Source of the DNA: Schizochytrium sp. TIO01
Lineage: Eukaryota; Sar; Bigyra; Thraustochytrida; Thraustochytriidae
DNA: 64,000 bases
NCBI GenBank assembly: GCA_004764695.1
Contig: SMSO01000031.1
Location: 4,945,048 to 5,009,047, forward strand
Reading direction: 5' to 3'
Part shown: piece by piece, positions 30,435-41,611 of the stretch
How the letters are laid out: each line of letters begins with the position of its first letter
Numbering within the stretch: the first letter of the stretch is position 1
Notes under the pieces: model-generated
What the model saw: only the letters and a program-made list of their open reading frames with translations
Told to the model about the DNA's origin: nothing
Database searches by the model: none
Made by a program: the position numbers and the translations under genes

Positions 30435-33400
30435 TTAAGCAACAGATTTACGGGATTTCTTCTTCTTCTTGCGCTTGTGCTCAGAGGGAGTTCCCTCGTC
30501 CAAGTCCAACTTGTCCCTGTTGCTTTTCGTTGAAGGTGTGTCCACCATACTGCGCTTGCGCTTGCCGGCAACTTTAACTTTACTACCTGAAGTCTTAGCA
30601 GGTGTCAATCTAGGCAGTGTGGTTTCTTCTTCACTTCCAGAAGATGCGTCAACGTTTGTGGTACGTTTATTTTTCTTCTTTGATGACGTAACCTTGATCA
30701 CGGGTGACATATCAGATGTATCATGTGCTGACTTAACATGGTCCCTCCCTTTCTTGCTATCCTTTTTTCTCCACTTTTCATCTTCATTTCTGCTCTTCGT
30801 TTTTTTCCGGGAGGATGAGGAATCAGACTTTGAGCTCTTCTTATAGACTTTGCTGCTTCGGCGATGTTTAGATGAGCCCGCTACATCACTCTCTTCAGAA
30901 TCGGAATAATCATACGAAGAGGACACAGAAGAATCATCGGCATGCTTGCGCTTCTTTTTTGATGATGTAACTACAACCTTGCGGGAGTTCTTTTTTGCTT
31001 TTCCTCGTCGCTTTGCCCTGTCATCATCTTCAGACGAGGAGGACTCAGATGAAGCTGAGAAATTGCGATTCCTCGTGCTCTGGCGATTGCGGCGATATGT
31101 TTCTTCGTCGGAGTCATCATCAGATGAGGGAGAGCTGTAAACAGAAGACTTCGTTGATTTCCGCTTAGGAGTTACAACCACAACACTCTGCTTGTTTTTC
31201 TTCTTCTTCTTGGATCTATCATCGCGTTTGCTAGCAGACCGAGAATGTTTGTCCCGAGATCTCATTTCCACAGCATCCGAATCTTCATTCGATGACGATT
31301 CGTCGAGATCTGACGAAGACTCATCATTCTGAGATCTATGTTTTCTGGACTTGCTCTTCTTCGTCGAGGGTGTTGTTGTAACCACAACGGGCTTTGATTT
31401 TGAAGATTTTGACCCAGACTTCCGTTTGCTTGATAATCTATGCCGGTTTTCCTCCATATCACTATCACTCTCCGATGCCTCAGATTCAGAATCAGAGGGT
31501 ATATACTTTGAGGTGCGTTTTGAGCGTGATGAGACTACAACAGTTTTATCTGCCATGTTCTTTGACTTTCGAATACTGCGAGCCTCGACTTCACTTTCGT
31601 CACTACTTTCAACACCACTACTACCAGAGCTATCCTCAGCATTCCTAGATGAGTATTTAGAGGATCCATCCTCCTGTTTAGCTTTACTTTTACTTTGCCT
31701 TTTTACTGTAGATGAGCTTTTAGATGCCCCAGCAGCGTCAGTACTACGCACCTTGCCCCTTTCAGAGACGGATACATTACTATCATCAACAGATGTAGCC
31801 TTTTCATGCATCTCTGTCTCGTCCTTCGACTTTGCAGCTGCTTTCTTAGTCCTCTTTGGTTTTGCGGTTGTGGGCTTGGCTTCCTTGTCGTCTGCAGGTT
31901 CGGGCTTTTTGTCGACATCAGGCTTGTCAACAACAGTAGCTTCCTTTGCAGCGAACCGAGCAGCCAGTCTTGCAGCTGCAGCTTTGGCTTCGTCTTCCAA
32001 GTACAGACTCTCCTTCGGCAGAAGCAGCATCCGCACTCGTCTTTTTAGATGAAGTTGTTGCCTTTTTCGGTGAAGACGCCTGCTTTTTAGCAGGAGTCCC
32101 TGCTTTCTTTTTTGCTGATGTCGTTTCCTTGACAGATTTACCTTCATCTTCCACAGTTTTACTCGCCTTTGAGGGTTTTACGGCTTTCTTTGAGCTGTCA
32201 GCTCCCTTCTTTGAAGAATTGACAGGGTCGACATCACCTCTAGCTTCGGCATCTGAAATCTGTGCGTCGCTGGCCTTCTTAGATGACTTTGGCTCCGTTT
32301 TCTTTGCAGTAGACTTTTTCTTTGTAGGAGTTTCTTCATTTGAGGTAGCTACAGGAGACGCGATAATTTCTGTCGAAGGAGAATCCTTCTTAGCTGCATA
32401 TTTTGCAATCAGCTTGGCTGCTGCTGCTTTAGCTTCGTCTTCCAAGTTTGAAGAGTCTTCAGGTTTAGAATTATCAGTGGTCAATTCCCTCCGTCCCTTT
32501 GAAGTAGAGGTTTCTTTACTCGCCTTCTTAGAAGCAGAGCTGGGTGTTGCCTCTGACTTCTTAGCAGCAGCTTCTAACTTCTTAGCAGCAGCCTCCGACT
32601 TCTTCTTAGCAGCCGCCTCCAACTTTTTAGCAGCCGCCTCAGACTTCTTCTTAGCAGCCGCCTCCAACTTCTTAGCAGCTGCCTCTGATTTCTTGGCAGC
32701 TGCCTCTGATTTCTTTTTAGCAGCCGCCTCCAACTTCTTAGCAGCTGCCTCTGATTTCTTGGCAGCTGCCTCTGATTTCTTGGCAGCTGCCTCTGATTTC
32801 TTGGTTGCTGCCTCCGACTTCTTGGTAGCCGACTCTGATTTTTTGGTTGCTGCCTCTGATTTCTTAGCTGATGCCTTAGACTTTGTTGGTGTTGAGGCTT
32901 TTGTTGTTGCCTTGGACTTTGATGTGGCTGGTGACTTTTCTGAAATGCTGTTGTCACCTTCGGCCAGAATTTCATAAACTGCAGCAATCTCCTCTGGCGA
33001 ATGAGTATCGACATTGGATATTACTGCTTCCTTAGTTGCAAATCTAGCAGCAAGTTTTGCAGCTGCAGCCTTTGCTTCTTCCTCCAAGGACTTCTGCTTC
33101 TGAAGCAAACTTTCATCAGAAGCGACCACGGGCCCGAGAGAGCTCTCCTTTGTAACTTCAATACCAGCCATAGCACTAGACCCCGCCTCAGTGGTCTCCA
33201 TTACTGATGTGTTAGATACAAGGGTCACTGCAGTTGGTGCGGCAGCACTACTATCGGAAAGAATATGATCATCAGCACGGGAACCATCTGTAATTTGGGG
33301 GGTCTCAGAAGACGTAGCTACTTGGGTTGGATTAGGCTCATTCATATCGGTGTCTCTATCCTTTTGTTCGTAAGTCGTGAAGGTGGTCAAACCAAAGGAG

Positions 33401-36400
33401 TTGTTATTCTCTGTCATAATAACATCATTCGCCCCTTCTCGTACCTGTTCACTACTTTCCACGTTCATGGCTTCCTTTCCAGTCTCCTGAGTCATAGTAC
33501 TCTCAACTTGGTTTCTACCTTCCGTGATACATGCTGCAGCTGTATGGGCAGTATTTGCATTGGAGTCATCAGCGCCAAAAAGGTCCTCATCGCTGTCGTC
33601 AAGTAAGACCTTTCGCATGCGTGTTCCACGAGTCTCTTGTTTACTTGATTCTGTGGATTTGCTATTTTTTGGGGGTGCATCTTCCTTGGAAGCGTCATCC
33701 TCACCATCTTCGTCATCCTCATCCAGGAGTACCTTGCGCTTCCGCTTCTCTTCTTTTGCACCGTTTTGGAGGGATTTCTTGGTAGATCCTAGCTGGATGC
33801 CGTCATCGCTCTCATCGGCACTGTCATCACCGCTGTCACTGCTCGCTTCCTCTTCTTCCTCCTCATCATCGAAAACAACAAAGCCGTCATCTTCATAATC
33901 GTCGTCGGGGCCTTGACCCTCGTCATCATCACTGCCAGCAACTAAATCTTCTCCCTCGCTACCATCATCCATCTCATCGTCATCTTCGGCTTCATCTTCG
34001 ATGAGACTGTGTGCATTTCGAGTATTGCGAGTATTGAGAGTAATCAAATCACTTGTCTGGGCTGGCACGGGTTCTTGCTTTTCCTCTAGGTTCTCTTCCG
34101 TACTATCTTTAGCTCTAGCCTTGCTCCGTACCTCGCGGAGGCGCGCACGGAACTCATCACGATTGAGAGGTTTGGACGGGTCTTTAACAACCTTAATTCC
34201 CTGTTCACGGGCGTTTTCTTCGGCTAACCTCTTCTGCTCGGCATCTACAACAACCCCTTCTTCATCATCATAATCAGATTCTTCCTCAGACTCATTCTGC
34301 AGAATCGCGGTCGCTTTGAAGAGCGATGCAGGAAAGATTTGATCGGGCGCATACCTATTGACATTGTATACAATAGTGAGAACAAGGGGGTCTTCCTCCA
34401 AAAACACCTTCAACACCATTTTATCAAAGGTCATGATGTTAGCATCTGAAAGGTCAAAGGCCAAAGTTCCTACACCATCATCGATTGTGCCCCTAACCTC
34501 CACAAATGCTTCATTAGATTCACCTTCGACACGCGATTTGTAGCGTGATGCCTCCGATTTTTCCAAGCGTAGGCTGGCCTTGATGTCGTGTACGTAGCCA
34601 CGTCTTCCATATGTTGAGGTAAGAGCATTAGGTGTCACAAGGACAGGGAAGCCATTTTCCTCCTCGGCTTGAAGCTGCATTAAGCAAACCTTGAGATACC
34701 ACATCTTTGACTCATCCAGTTTTCCTCGGCGCAAGCAAATGGGCATAATGTCTTGGTCAGCAGGCAAGCCAAACGCAATATGTGTTTCACCATGACTACG
34801 ATCAAGCACGACTGAACGATCTAGCTTCAGACCTGTGAGAATTTGAAATGAGTCCTCTCGAATAAGCTGCATCTTCGCAGCAACACCTTCAAGATCATTG
34901 CCAGTCAAAGCCTCCCAGGCAGCGCTAAATTCACGAAGTTCTACAAGCTCGCCTTTTTGCTCCGTGAGCTTGGGGAAGAGGCGTTGGATGACAGACCACA
35001 ACGGTCTTGAAACCGAAAACTTCTTCAAACACGTCAGGCAAAGGTTTGCACGGCAAGTTGGGCATTGGACAGCACCTGTGCTTTCACTGGGTAGTTCGAC
35101 CAGAGCCCGTGCCAGACATACACGGCAGAAAGCATGACCGCACGAAGTCGCCACAGGTTTAAACATAACTCCAAGGCAAAGCCCACAAGTAACATCCTCG
35201 CCTAGCTGTTCTAGACCACCTGCAAGAAGACGTCCATCGAGTTCTAGATCAGGTTGGTTCCTGCGTTTTTCTGCCTCTTCCTCGTCTTCATCCTTCACTT
35301 CAAATCCATATTGACGTCGGACATGATTGAGCGATACATAATTATCGTCGTCACTATCATTGTCATCATCACTCGAATCTCGCTCAAGCTCGGAGCGAAT
35401 AGACTGTATCTTGTTTCGAACATGAGCACCTTCTTCGTCACTACTGCTAGAGTTGGATTCAGAGTCAGAATCATTGTCATTACCGCGGTTACTATTATCG
35501 TTCGTACCAGCTGATGTAGCTTTTGTGAATCCGTGAGATGCTCTCTTTTCCGCATTACTACCCTCGGAATTTCTATCCGTTTGATCTCCGAGAAGTGGCT
35601 TAAGTTTTTCACGTTTTCCACTGTGGCTTTCAGAGTTAACATGAGTTTCCGAGTTGAGGCCAGACTTTCCAGGGAAAGATTTTACGAGAGTTTTGACATT
35701 ACTCGATTTTTGCTTCTTTTCGACTTCATCCTCGTCACTGCTACTGTTCGAGTCGTAGGCCTTGTTGCCATCCGCAGCACCGTGCTTCTTTCTATTTTTC
35801 GTAGTCGAATCAGGATTCTTAACAGATTTCTTACTCGCTGTAATTTCATCCTTACCATCACCCGTGCCAAGTTTGTCAGATTCTCGCAATTGTCCCTTTC
35901 TGGAATTAGTACGTTCACCAGGTTTTGATTTAGTATCCGCACTATCAACCATTTTCTCATCATCATCATCCTCGCTACTACTGTCTTCTGAGTCAGAATT
36001 TTCCAGCACAAGGTTTTTCCTGGGAACATTCGTAGAGGTCTTTTGCCTGGAAAGTGTGTTAGAATCCTCCATTTTCTCGTCATCATCGTCGTCGTCACTG
36101 CTACTATTACCATCGGAAGCATCATCTACCATTTTAGTATTTTTAGCAACAGATGAAGAACCCTCCTGACTTGATTTAACGTCTCCGTTTTCAGCGTCAT
36201 CCGAGTCGTCGTCGCTGCTGCTGCTGCCATCTGAATCGTCGTCTTTCGTCTTGTCCTTCTTAGAGGCTACGGAAGCAATTTGTGATGACTTCTTGTGTGC
36301 ATCGCTAGGTTCGTCGTCGTCATTATCTGAAGCATCATCGTCACTGCTACTATCTTCTGAATCAGACTCTTTGGTTTGTTTTGCTTTGGTTGGAGAAGCC

Positions 36401-37818
36401 ACAGTTTTCTTTTGACTTTCCTTCTTGCCTGAAACATTGGCCTCATCCTCCTCCGATTCATCATCTTCGTTGCTACTCTCATCTGAGTCAGCAGGTTGCG
36501 ACTTCTCCTTCTTCGTAGAGGCAACCAAAGAAGCTCCTTTTTGACCAGACTTCTTATCTGTCTTGGCAGTTTCACTATTGCTATCATCCGAGTCAGCGTC
36601 TTTAGCTTGTGTATTTTCTGCGAGGACAATTTTTTTCTGACTAGTCTTTTTGGTGCCATTAACTCCTTCATCATCATCGTCGTCGCCGTCGTCGCTGCTA
36701 CTGTCATCAGAATCATCATCCTTCACCTGATCCTTTTTAGATCCAACGTCGTTTTTACCTGATTTATCATGATCGTCATCATCACTGCTACTGTCGCTCG
36801 AATCAGCATCTTCATTCTTTAGAGCAGTATTTTTGGCATCTTTCGGACCAGATTTAGAGGTCGCATTTTCTTCCTCGTCACTGCTACTGTCATCTGATTC
36901 ATCAAGACTTGTCCGAACCTCTTTCAAGGCAGGTGGAGCAGCCTTGGAAGGTTGAGCAGAAGCTGATTTTTTGTCATCGTTGCTATAGAGCGTTTCCTTA
37001 GCAAGCGTCTCAGACTTAGTGGAGGTACTGGAATTATTAGCACGGATTGCGGTAGTACCCTCTTCGTCGCTACTACTATCTATACGAAGGAGAGTTTTAT
37101 TAAAGCTTGCAACCTTTTTGTGAATATTCTGTTGAGGTGTAGACTTTAAGAGGATTCCAGTGTCACTTTCATCATCGCTGCTGCTACTGCTATCAGACTT
37201 ATCCTCAGTAGGTTTCTTAGTTTTATCTTTAGCAGCGAATGCGTTAAGAGTCTTGTGATCTTTGTCGCTGCTTGGCGTGCCACTGCTTGAACTACTAGTA
37301 TCATCAGCCTCTAAACGTGGTCCGTTTGCCGTATGTTTCGTGGCCATCTTTAAGGCACCATTGACACCCTGTTGTTCGTCATCATCATCGCTGCTACTGC
37401 TACTGAGACCATCGTCATTAGCAGGCCCAACAGCAGCTGCTGGGCGAGCTCGCATCGGTTGTTGGATTCCAGAGTCACTCTCACTACTGCTTGAGCTACT
37501 TTCATCATCTACTTTCTGGCCAGGATACGTTTTCAGGTTCTCTTCTTCCTCCTCGCTGCTACTACTGCTGCTGCTGTTTTGATCGTATTGTTTCTCCTCA
37601 ATATTCGAAACAGCTGCCCGCTGCTCTCCCTTCTGCTTAGCTGGGGTGCGGTTCTGCTTATTGTTAGCTGGCTTCGGGCTAACTTCTGACGCATTCCCAT
37701 GCTTTTTTGAACTAACGGTTCTTGCGGCATTTTTGTTCTTCGCCTGTGGCGTTTGCTTGCGTCGATTCTCGAAGCGGGGCCTGCCGTTTACAGTCTTGGC
37801 AACTTGAGAGCGCCTCAT
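30435..37818 (-). CDS. Giant RING-finger protein with Nopp140-like repeats, split by a one-base frameshift
   Basis: A probable E3 ubiquitin ligase of about 2,460 residues, likely nuclear. From the ATG at 37818: a basic N-terminus; residues about 60-860 alternating acidic Ser/Asp clusters (DSSSDDDD-type, dense CK2-like sites) with Lys-rich spacers, as in Nopp140/treacle; a C3HC4 RING at C878-C922 (CGLC, CGHAFC, RVC, CPTC); a conserved-looking globular part to about 1180 (TFDKMVLKVFLEEDPLVL); acidic linkers; three LE-D/E-EAKAAA modules; an EAAAK-type helix; and a Ser/Lys C-terminus with five valine patches. The first frame stops at 31927. The protein clearly continues in another frame from about 32005 (SLYLEDEAKAAA) to the TAA at 30435. 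One extra base around 32000-32012 explains this. It is either an assembly error or a real lesion. The gene is convergent with the EF-hand gene, with 126 bases between the stops. Confidence 0.85.
32549..32880 (-). repeat. Coding tandem repeat of EAAAKK(K)(S/L) units
   Basis: About 14 units of seven or eight residues, read as SEAAAKK, LEAAAKKK and variants at the edges (SEAATKK, SESATKK). At DNA level the units are imperfect 21- and 24-mers. The pattern predicts a long, rigid single alpha-helix with i to i+4 Glu-Lys pairs. Confidence 0.9.
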
Positions 37819-38960
37819 AATCGCTTAAAGTTGTCAACCAGGGTTTTTAATATGAATGCGATAGGAAGTTTATTCTCAGATTTGTGTAGGTAGGCACGTA
37901 TGCACCCCCAACACACACTGATATCCGCAACCTAGCTCGCTTGCAGTTGTCGTACCAAAACTGATTTGCTTGGATAAGCTAATTCTTGGCCGTTTTCCCC
38001 AAATGTGCTGTCTTGAATAAAACAGGCCTTTCAGTAAGCTTTCAATAAGCTCTCCTTCTCGCGCCCTTTCGCTCGTCCTGTCGGGTGCCTTGCCTTACCC
38101 TCGCTCTTCACGTCAGGTTCCAGTCAACTTAATTCTCCAGCTCCTCGTCCAAGTTCTCAATACAAAACCTTTCTAAGACAGATCAACCTTTGCTTCGCCA
38201 ACCTCAAATGTGCGGCCGCGGCGCTGCCGTCACTGCAGCACGAGTGCGTTTGCAGGCACCTCGCGGCCAAGCAGCCGGCAGACCTCCAGAAGCGCCCAGA
38301 ACTTGCCTGCCCTGCCAGCGTAGGCGCGAGCCTCTCTCCCTTCGCGATCCGCTACTCGCCGTGGTTCGGCTTCTCCAAATATGAAATCTGCTCGCTGTCG
38401 CTCACGAGGAGGAGAATGGTGGCGAGTGCTTCTCCTGCTTATTATTCCCTTTGCCATAGTATTTCAAATTAACACATAGAACGGAACATACATCTATTCT
38501 CTTCACCTTCTTCTACAGCTTAGCGTCTTAAATGTTGTTTTCTCATAAAATCAGTATAATAGATTGCTTGGGTGGGAAGGTTCTGTGTGCTGGCTCACAG
38601 ACAATCAGAACGGAACGTGTTGATTTAATTTTGATATAAACAGATACTAAATTTATGAAATAATATTGCATTAAAGGGATGTCTGTAGCACTTGTTAAAG
38701 GTTGGGTCCGTTCTGTAAGGTGGGCGTGGGACTTCTGCTTAAGCCTTCCTTTTCCCGATTTTTACACATTTCGTGAACAGACATTGATTGATTTAATTGC
38801 TCGATTCGCTCGTTCGATCGAGGCAGCCTCGCGTGGTGCTAAGACTTTTGCCATCACAGGATTCGCACTGGAAAGCTAACCTTGGCAACGCGTGTAAAAC
38901 GGTTGCTGCAACCACGAAAGGAAGCACACCGCCGCTCCGAGTGCGTCAAGGCCGTCTACC
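37819..38960. promoter_or_regulatory. Divergent promoter region, RING giant / lipase-like gene
   Basis: This 1.1-kb interval lies between two divergent starts and must hold both promoters. A GC-richer island at 38190-38460 is open on both strands. A pyrimidine-rich stretch runs from 38050 to 38110. I recognise no specific box. Confidence 0.45.
38230..38457 (-). CDS. Candidate small ORF, unknown
   Basis: A 75-codon frame with a proper ATG and TGA, inside the divergent spacer. Its content is Arg/Glu/Ala-rich with a helical end (FWALLEVCRLLGREV). An overlapping plus-strand frame is also open, as GC-rich DNA allows, so chance is a real possibility. Confidence 0.22.
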   Translation of the reverse strand: MAKGIISRRSTRHHSPPRERQRADFIFGEAEPRRVADREGREARAYAGRAGKFWALLEVCRLLGREVPANALVLQ

Positions 38961-41123
38961 ATGGGTCCCAGAGTCCACAGCACAAGTCGCGGCAAGTTGA
39001 GGTACTTTGCGCGGCGGCCTCGTGCACTGCTTCTTGCAGTTCCTCTGGTACTAATGTTGCTCGTGGCCTTGATGCTAGATGCTTCGAGTGCTCAGGAAGT
39101 ACCCACTGAGGTTTGCAACGACTTTGAGAATGGTGGAACATGTGCCGAGGGCCAGGGTGCTGTACAAGAATTTCCTGACGGTGACAATAATGATGACCAG
39201 GATTACATGTATAACGAGGAAGACGAAGATGAGGATGAGGATGAGGATGGTGGTAACACGTTTGTCGGATCTTTCGCATCGTCTTCGGCATCGGGATCCT
39301 CAGCATCGTCATTTGCGGGATCGGGGTCTTCGGCATCATCATTTGCGTATTCCGGTTCATTTTCTGGAGATGCTGTGGAAGATGATCCTGAAGAGAATGG
39401 AGATACCAATGACATCGATACGAACGAAGAAAATCATGATCAAGGTGTCGAAACAGGGTCTGGAATTCAGTTTACTAAAGGGAAACGAACGTACGGTAGG
39501 CGCAAACCTACATGGCGTCGGAGACTTGAGGAGCAGTCGTATGAGGAGATCAAAGCACAGTGGAAAGCAGAGAAAGCTAAAGAACGCGCTGAAAACGGAG
39601 AGTCTGAGGAAGAGAAAGAGCTCCAGAGCTTTGTACGTACAACATTGGGCCTCCCCCTCCACGACCTACGCTTCACATTTGGTTTAGGACTCTTCTTGTC
39701 AGCCTGTGTCTTTGTGATGAACCTTGTTTATCAGTACGATGTAGATCAAACGAACGACCCAGAAGGCAAGAGGGAGATGGCGACAAACAACCATACCCAC
39801 TCTTTAGCCGCAATATATATCCTTCAGGAGCTTCAAGCGAAGTGGTTGCCTCAAGAAGTTTTGCACAAAATTGAGAACATACTGATTGAAGACCTTTATG
39901 ACTGGTCCTCGACTTCCTCGAACCCTGATGATGGCAGTGTGATCATGGACTCTGCTCTTTTGTTCAGATTTAGTGGTGCAGAAAAACCTCGAACACCGTG
40001 GCGCGCAGATGAAACGAGCGTATTGGGAGCCGCACATCGCATTGATAAGCCCCTTCGATCCCGAGCGATGCAAACATTGCGTATACTCATACATGGTCCA
40101 GATTCAAAGGATGACGTTCTTCTGGATGAGAAGGGAGTGCGTGTTGTAGCAGACTATTTGACTAAGCGTCTTCTTGTATGCTTGGTCGATGAGCAACGTG
40201 AGGATATGCGTTGTGCTGTAGCAACTGCGTTGCGGGCCTTTCGTACACCCCGTGACTGTGTAACCTCTGTTTCATTTGCGCCCGGCGTGGAGCCAATTCA
40301 GGTGATTAGCCCCGTTGCAAAACGTCTCCGGCGCCTCGAAGTGAACTTGCTACATGGGAGAATTGCTGAAATTATTAAGGAGCATAGTGATTTCAAAGTT
40401 ACTCTAACAGGTCATGGTGCCAATGGATCTGTAGCAGTAGCTGCCCTGGCAGCAATTTACACTGGTCCAGTTGGTACGGATGAAAGTTGGGCATTTCAAG
40501 GGGATCGTAGGGACCTTTCTGCGATTGTTTTTGGGCCAATCCCTGCTATTGCAGGATTGCCAGATTCATCTGAGGCGAACGACCATGTTGAGACGATAAT
40601 TCATGACTCAGATATTTGGCCTCGGATGAGTCCTCAAGCTTTGACGAACGCTAAGGCGTTGTACGATACGATATCCTCAGCACTGCCTGCACATCAGCGC
40701 CTCAAGTTCACGACTGACGTGGATATCGATACGGAGATACTGGAGAAATTGAATGATTTGGTGGAGAGCACCCCTGGTGTAATAAATCCACTCCCAGAAG
40801 ATGAGAAGAATGGTGTATGTGAGAAGATTCCGGATGTAAGGCACGTTGGCCGTATAATTGTGTTATGTCGCCCAGAACAAGAAGACAATGATGACGAGGA
40901 CGAAGATGTAGAAAATGACAAGGAACTTGCGGCTGTTATGGCAGCTGCGTCGGGTGCCTTGGGTACGCGTAAAGCGGAAGATGTAATTTATGGCTGGCAC
41001 GAAATCAATGCGTTAGCAGCTTCGCGCTTGGGGCTCTTAGCCGCAGTTGACTGCATCTCTTGTCACGATAAGGGACTGTACGAGCGGTCTATCAAACAGT
41101 CTCAGCAGGTCTCTAAAAATTGA
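38961..41123 (+). CDS. Membrane-anchored class-3-lipase-like protein lacking the nucleophile
   Basis: A 720-residue protein. TM1 at about 22-42 (ALLLAVPLVLMLLVALML) acts as signal anchor. An acidic and Ser/Gly-rich stretch follows (Asp/Glu run at about 90, then SSASGSSASSFAGSGS). TM2 is at about 236-256 (FGLGLFLSACVFVMNLV). The rest resembles a class 3 lipase of the diacylglycerol-lipase kind: helix VNLLHGRIAEIIKEH, the elbow strand VTLTGHGANGSVAVAALAAI, FGPIPAIAG, and IIHDSDIWPRMSPQAL with the acid-loop Asp. In active members the elbow reads GHSxGG. Here residue 486 is Gly (GGT at 40416-40418) where the Ser nucleophile should be. It is therefore probably a pseudo-enzyme. A downstream acidic segment (near 630) and ALAASRLG helices end the protein. 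Start: ATG at 38961 in CTACCATGGG. Confidence 0.8.
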   Translation: MGPRVHSTSRGKLRYFARRPRALLLAVPLVLMLLVALMLDASSAQEVPTEVCNDFENGGTCAEGQGAVQEFPDGDNNDDQDYMYNEEDEDEDEDEDGGNTFVGSFASSSASGSSASSFAGSGSSASSFAYSGSFSGDAVEDDPEENGDTNDIDTNEENHDQGVETGSGIQFTKGKRTYGRRKPTWRRRLEEQSYEEIKAQWKAEKAKERAENGESEEEKELQSFVRTTLGLPLHDLRFTFGLGLFLSACVFVMNLVYQYDVDQTNDPEGKREMATNNHTHSLAAIYILQELQAKWLPQEVLHKIENILIEDLYDWSSTSSNPDDGSVIMDSALLFRFSGAEKPRTPWRADETSVLGAAHRIDKPLRSRAMQTLRILIHGPDSKDDVLLDEKGVRVVADYLTKRLLVCLVDEQREDMRCAVATALRAFRTPRDCVTSVSFAPGVEPIQVISPVAKRLRRLEVNLLHGRIAEIIKEHSDFKVTLTGHGANGSVAVAALAAIYTGPVGTDESWAFQGDRRDLSAIVFGPIPAIAGLPDSSEANDHVETIIHDSDIWPRMSPQALTNAKALYDTISSALPAHQRLKFTTDVDIDTEILEKLNDLVESTPGVINPLPEDEKNGVCEKIPDVRHVGRIIVLCRPEQEDNDDEDEDVENDKELAAVMAAASGALGTRKAEDVIYGWHEINALAASRLGLLAAVDCISCHDKGLYERSIKQSQQVSKN

Positions 41124-41611
41124 TATAACTGTAGCATCGTCTATGATTTATGCATACCAATCGACAAGATAAACAATGATATCTTTATTCATTTCCTTTT
41201 ACTTGCTTCTATTCTTCAATAGAACCATTGGAGACTTCAACTGGTTCTAAGATCAGATGTGCTCTTGAATTGCCTGTGAAGTAATTGAGCGTGCAAGGAG
41301 AAGGGAAACGGTTAAAAAAAATTATGGATGGGGGGATATTTATTTATCTGGTTTCAAGGGGGTTAGAGCGTGGGGGGACCCAGATCTGACACAACATAGC
41401 ACAATTAACGAGACGATTGCACAGTTAAAAAAATCTTAAGGATCCAGGAATATTTATTTTTATTTATCTGGATTCAAGTGGGCAGAGGAGCCCGTCCAGA
41501 TCTTAGATCTTACACAGAATAACATTACTGAACAAATTGCACAATGCAGGGGAAAAAGAAGAAGGCGAGTCTGAACAGAATAATTGAACAAAATAATATG
41601 TGCTTTGCTTT
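41124..41611. other. Convergent spacer with a repeated TTTATTTATCTGG segment
   Basis: The spacer separates two convergent stops. A block around 41330-41375 (TATTTATTTATCTGG, then TTCAAG, a purine run and CCCAGATCT) recurs in diverged form at 41450-41505, so it looks like an old direct duplication of about 110 bases. No gene. Confidence 0.55.
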
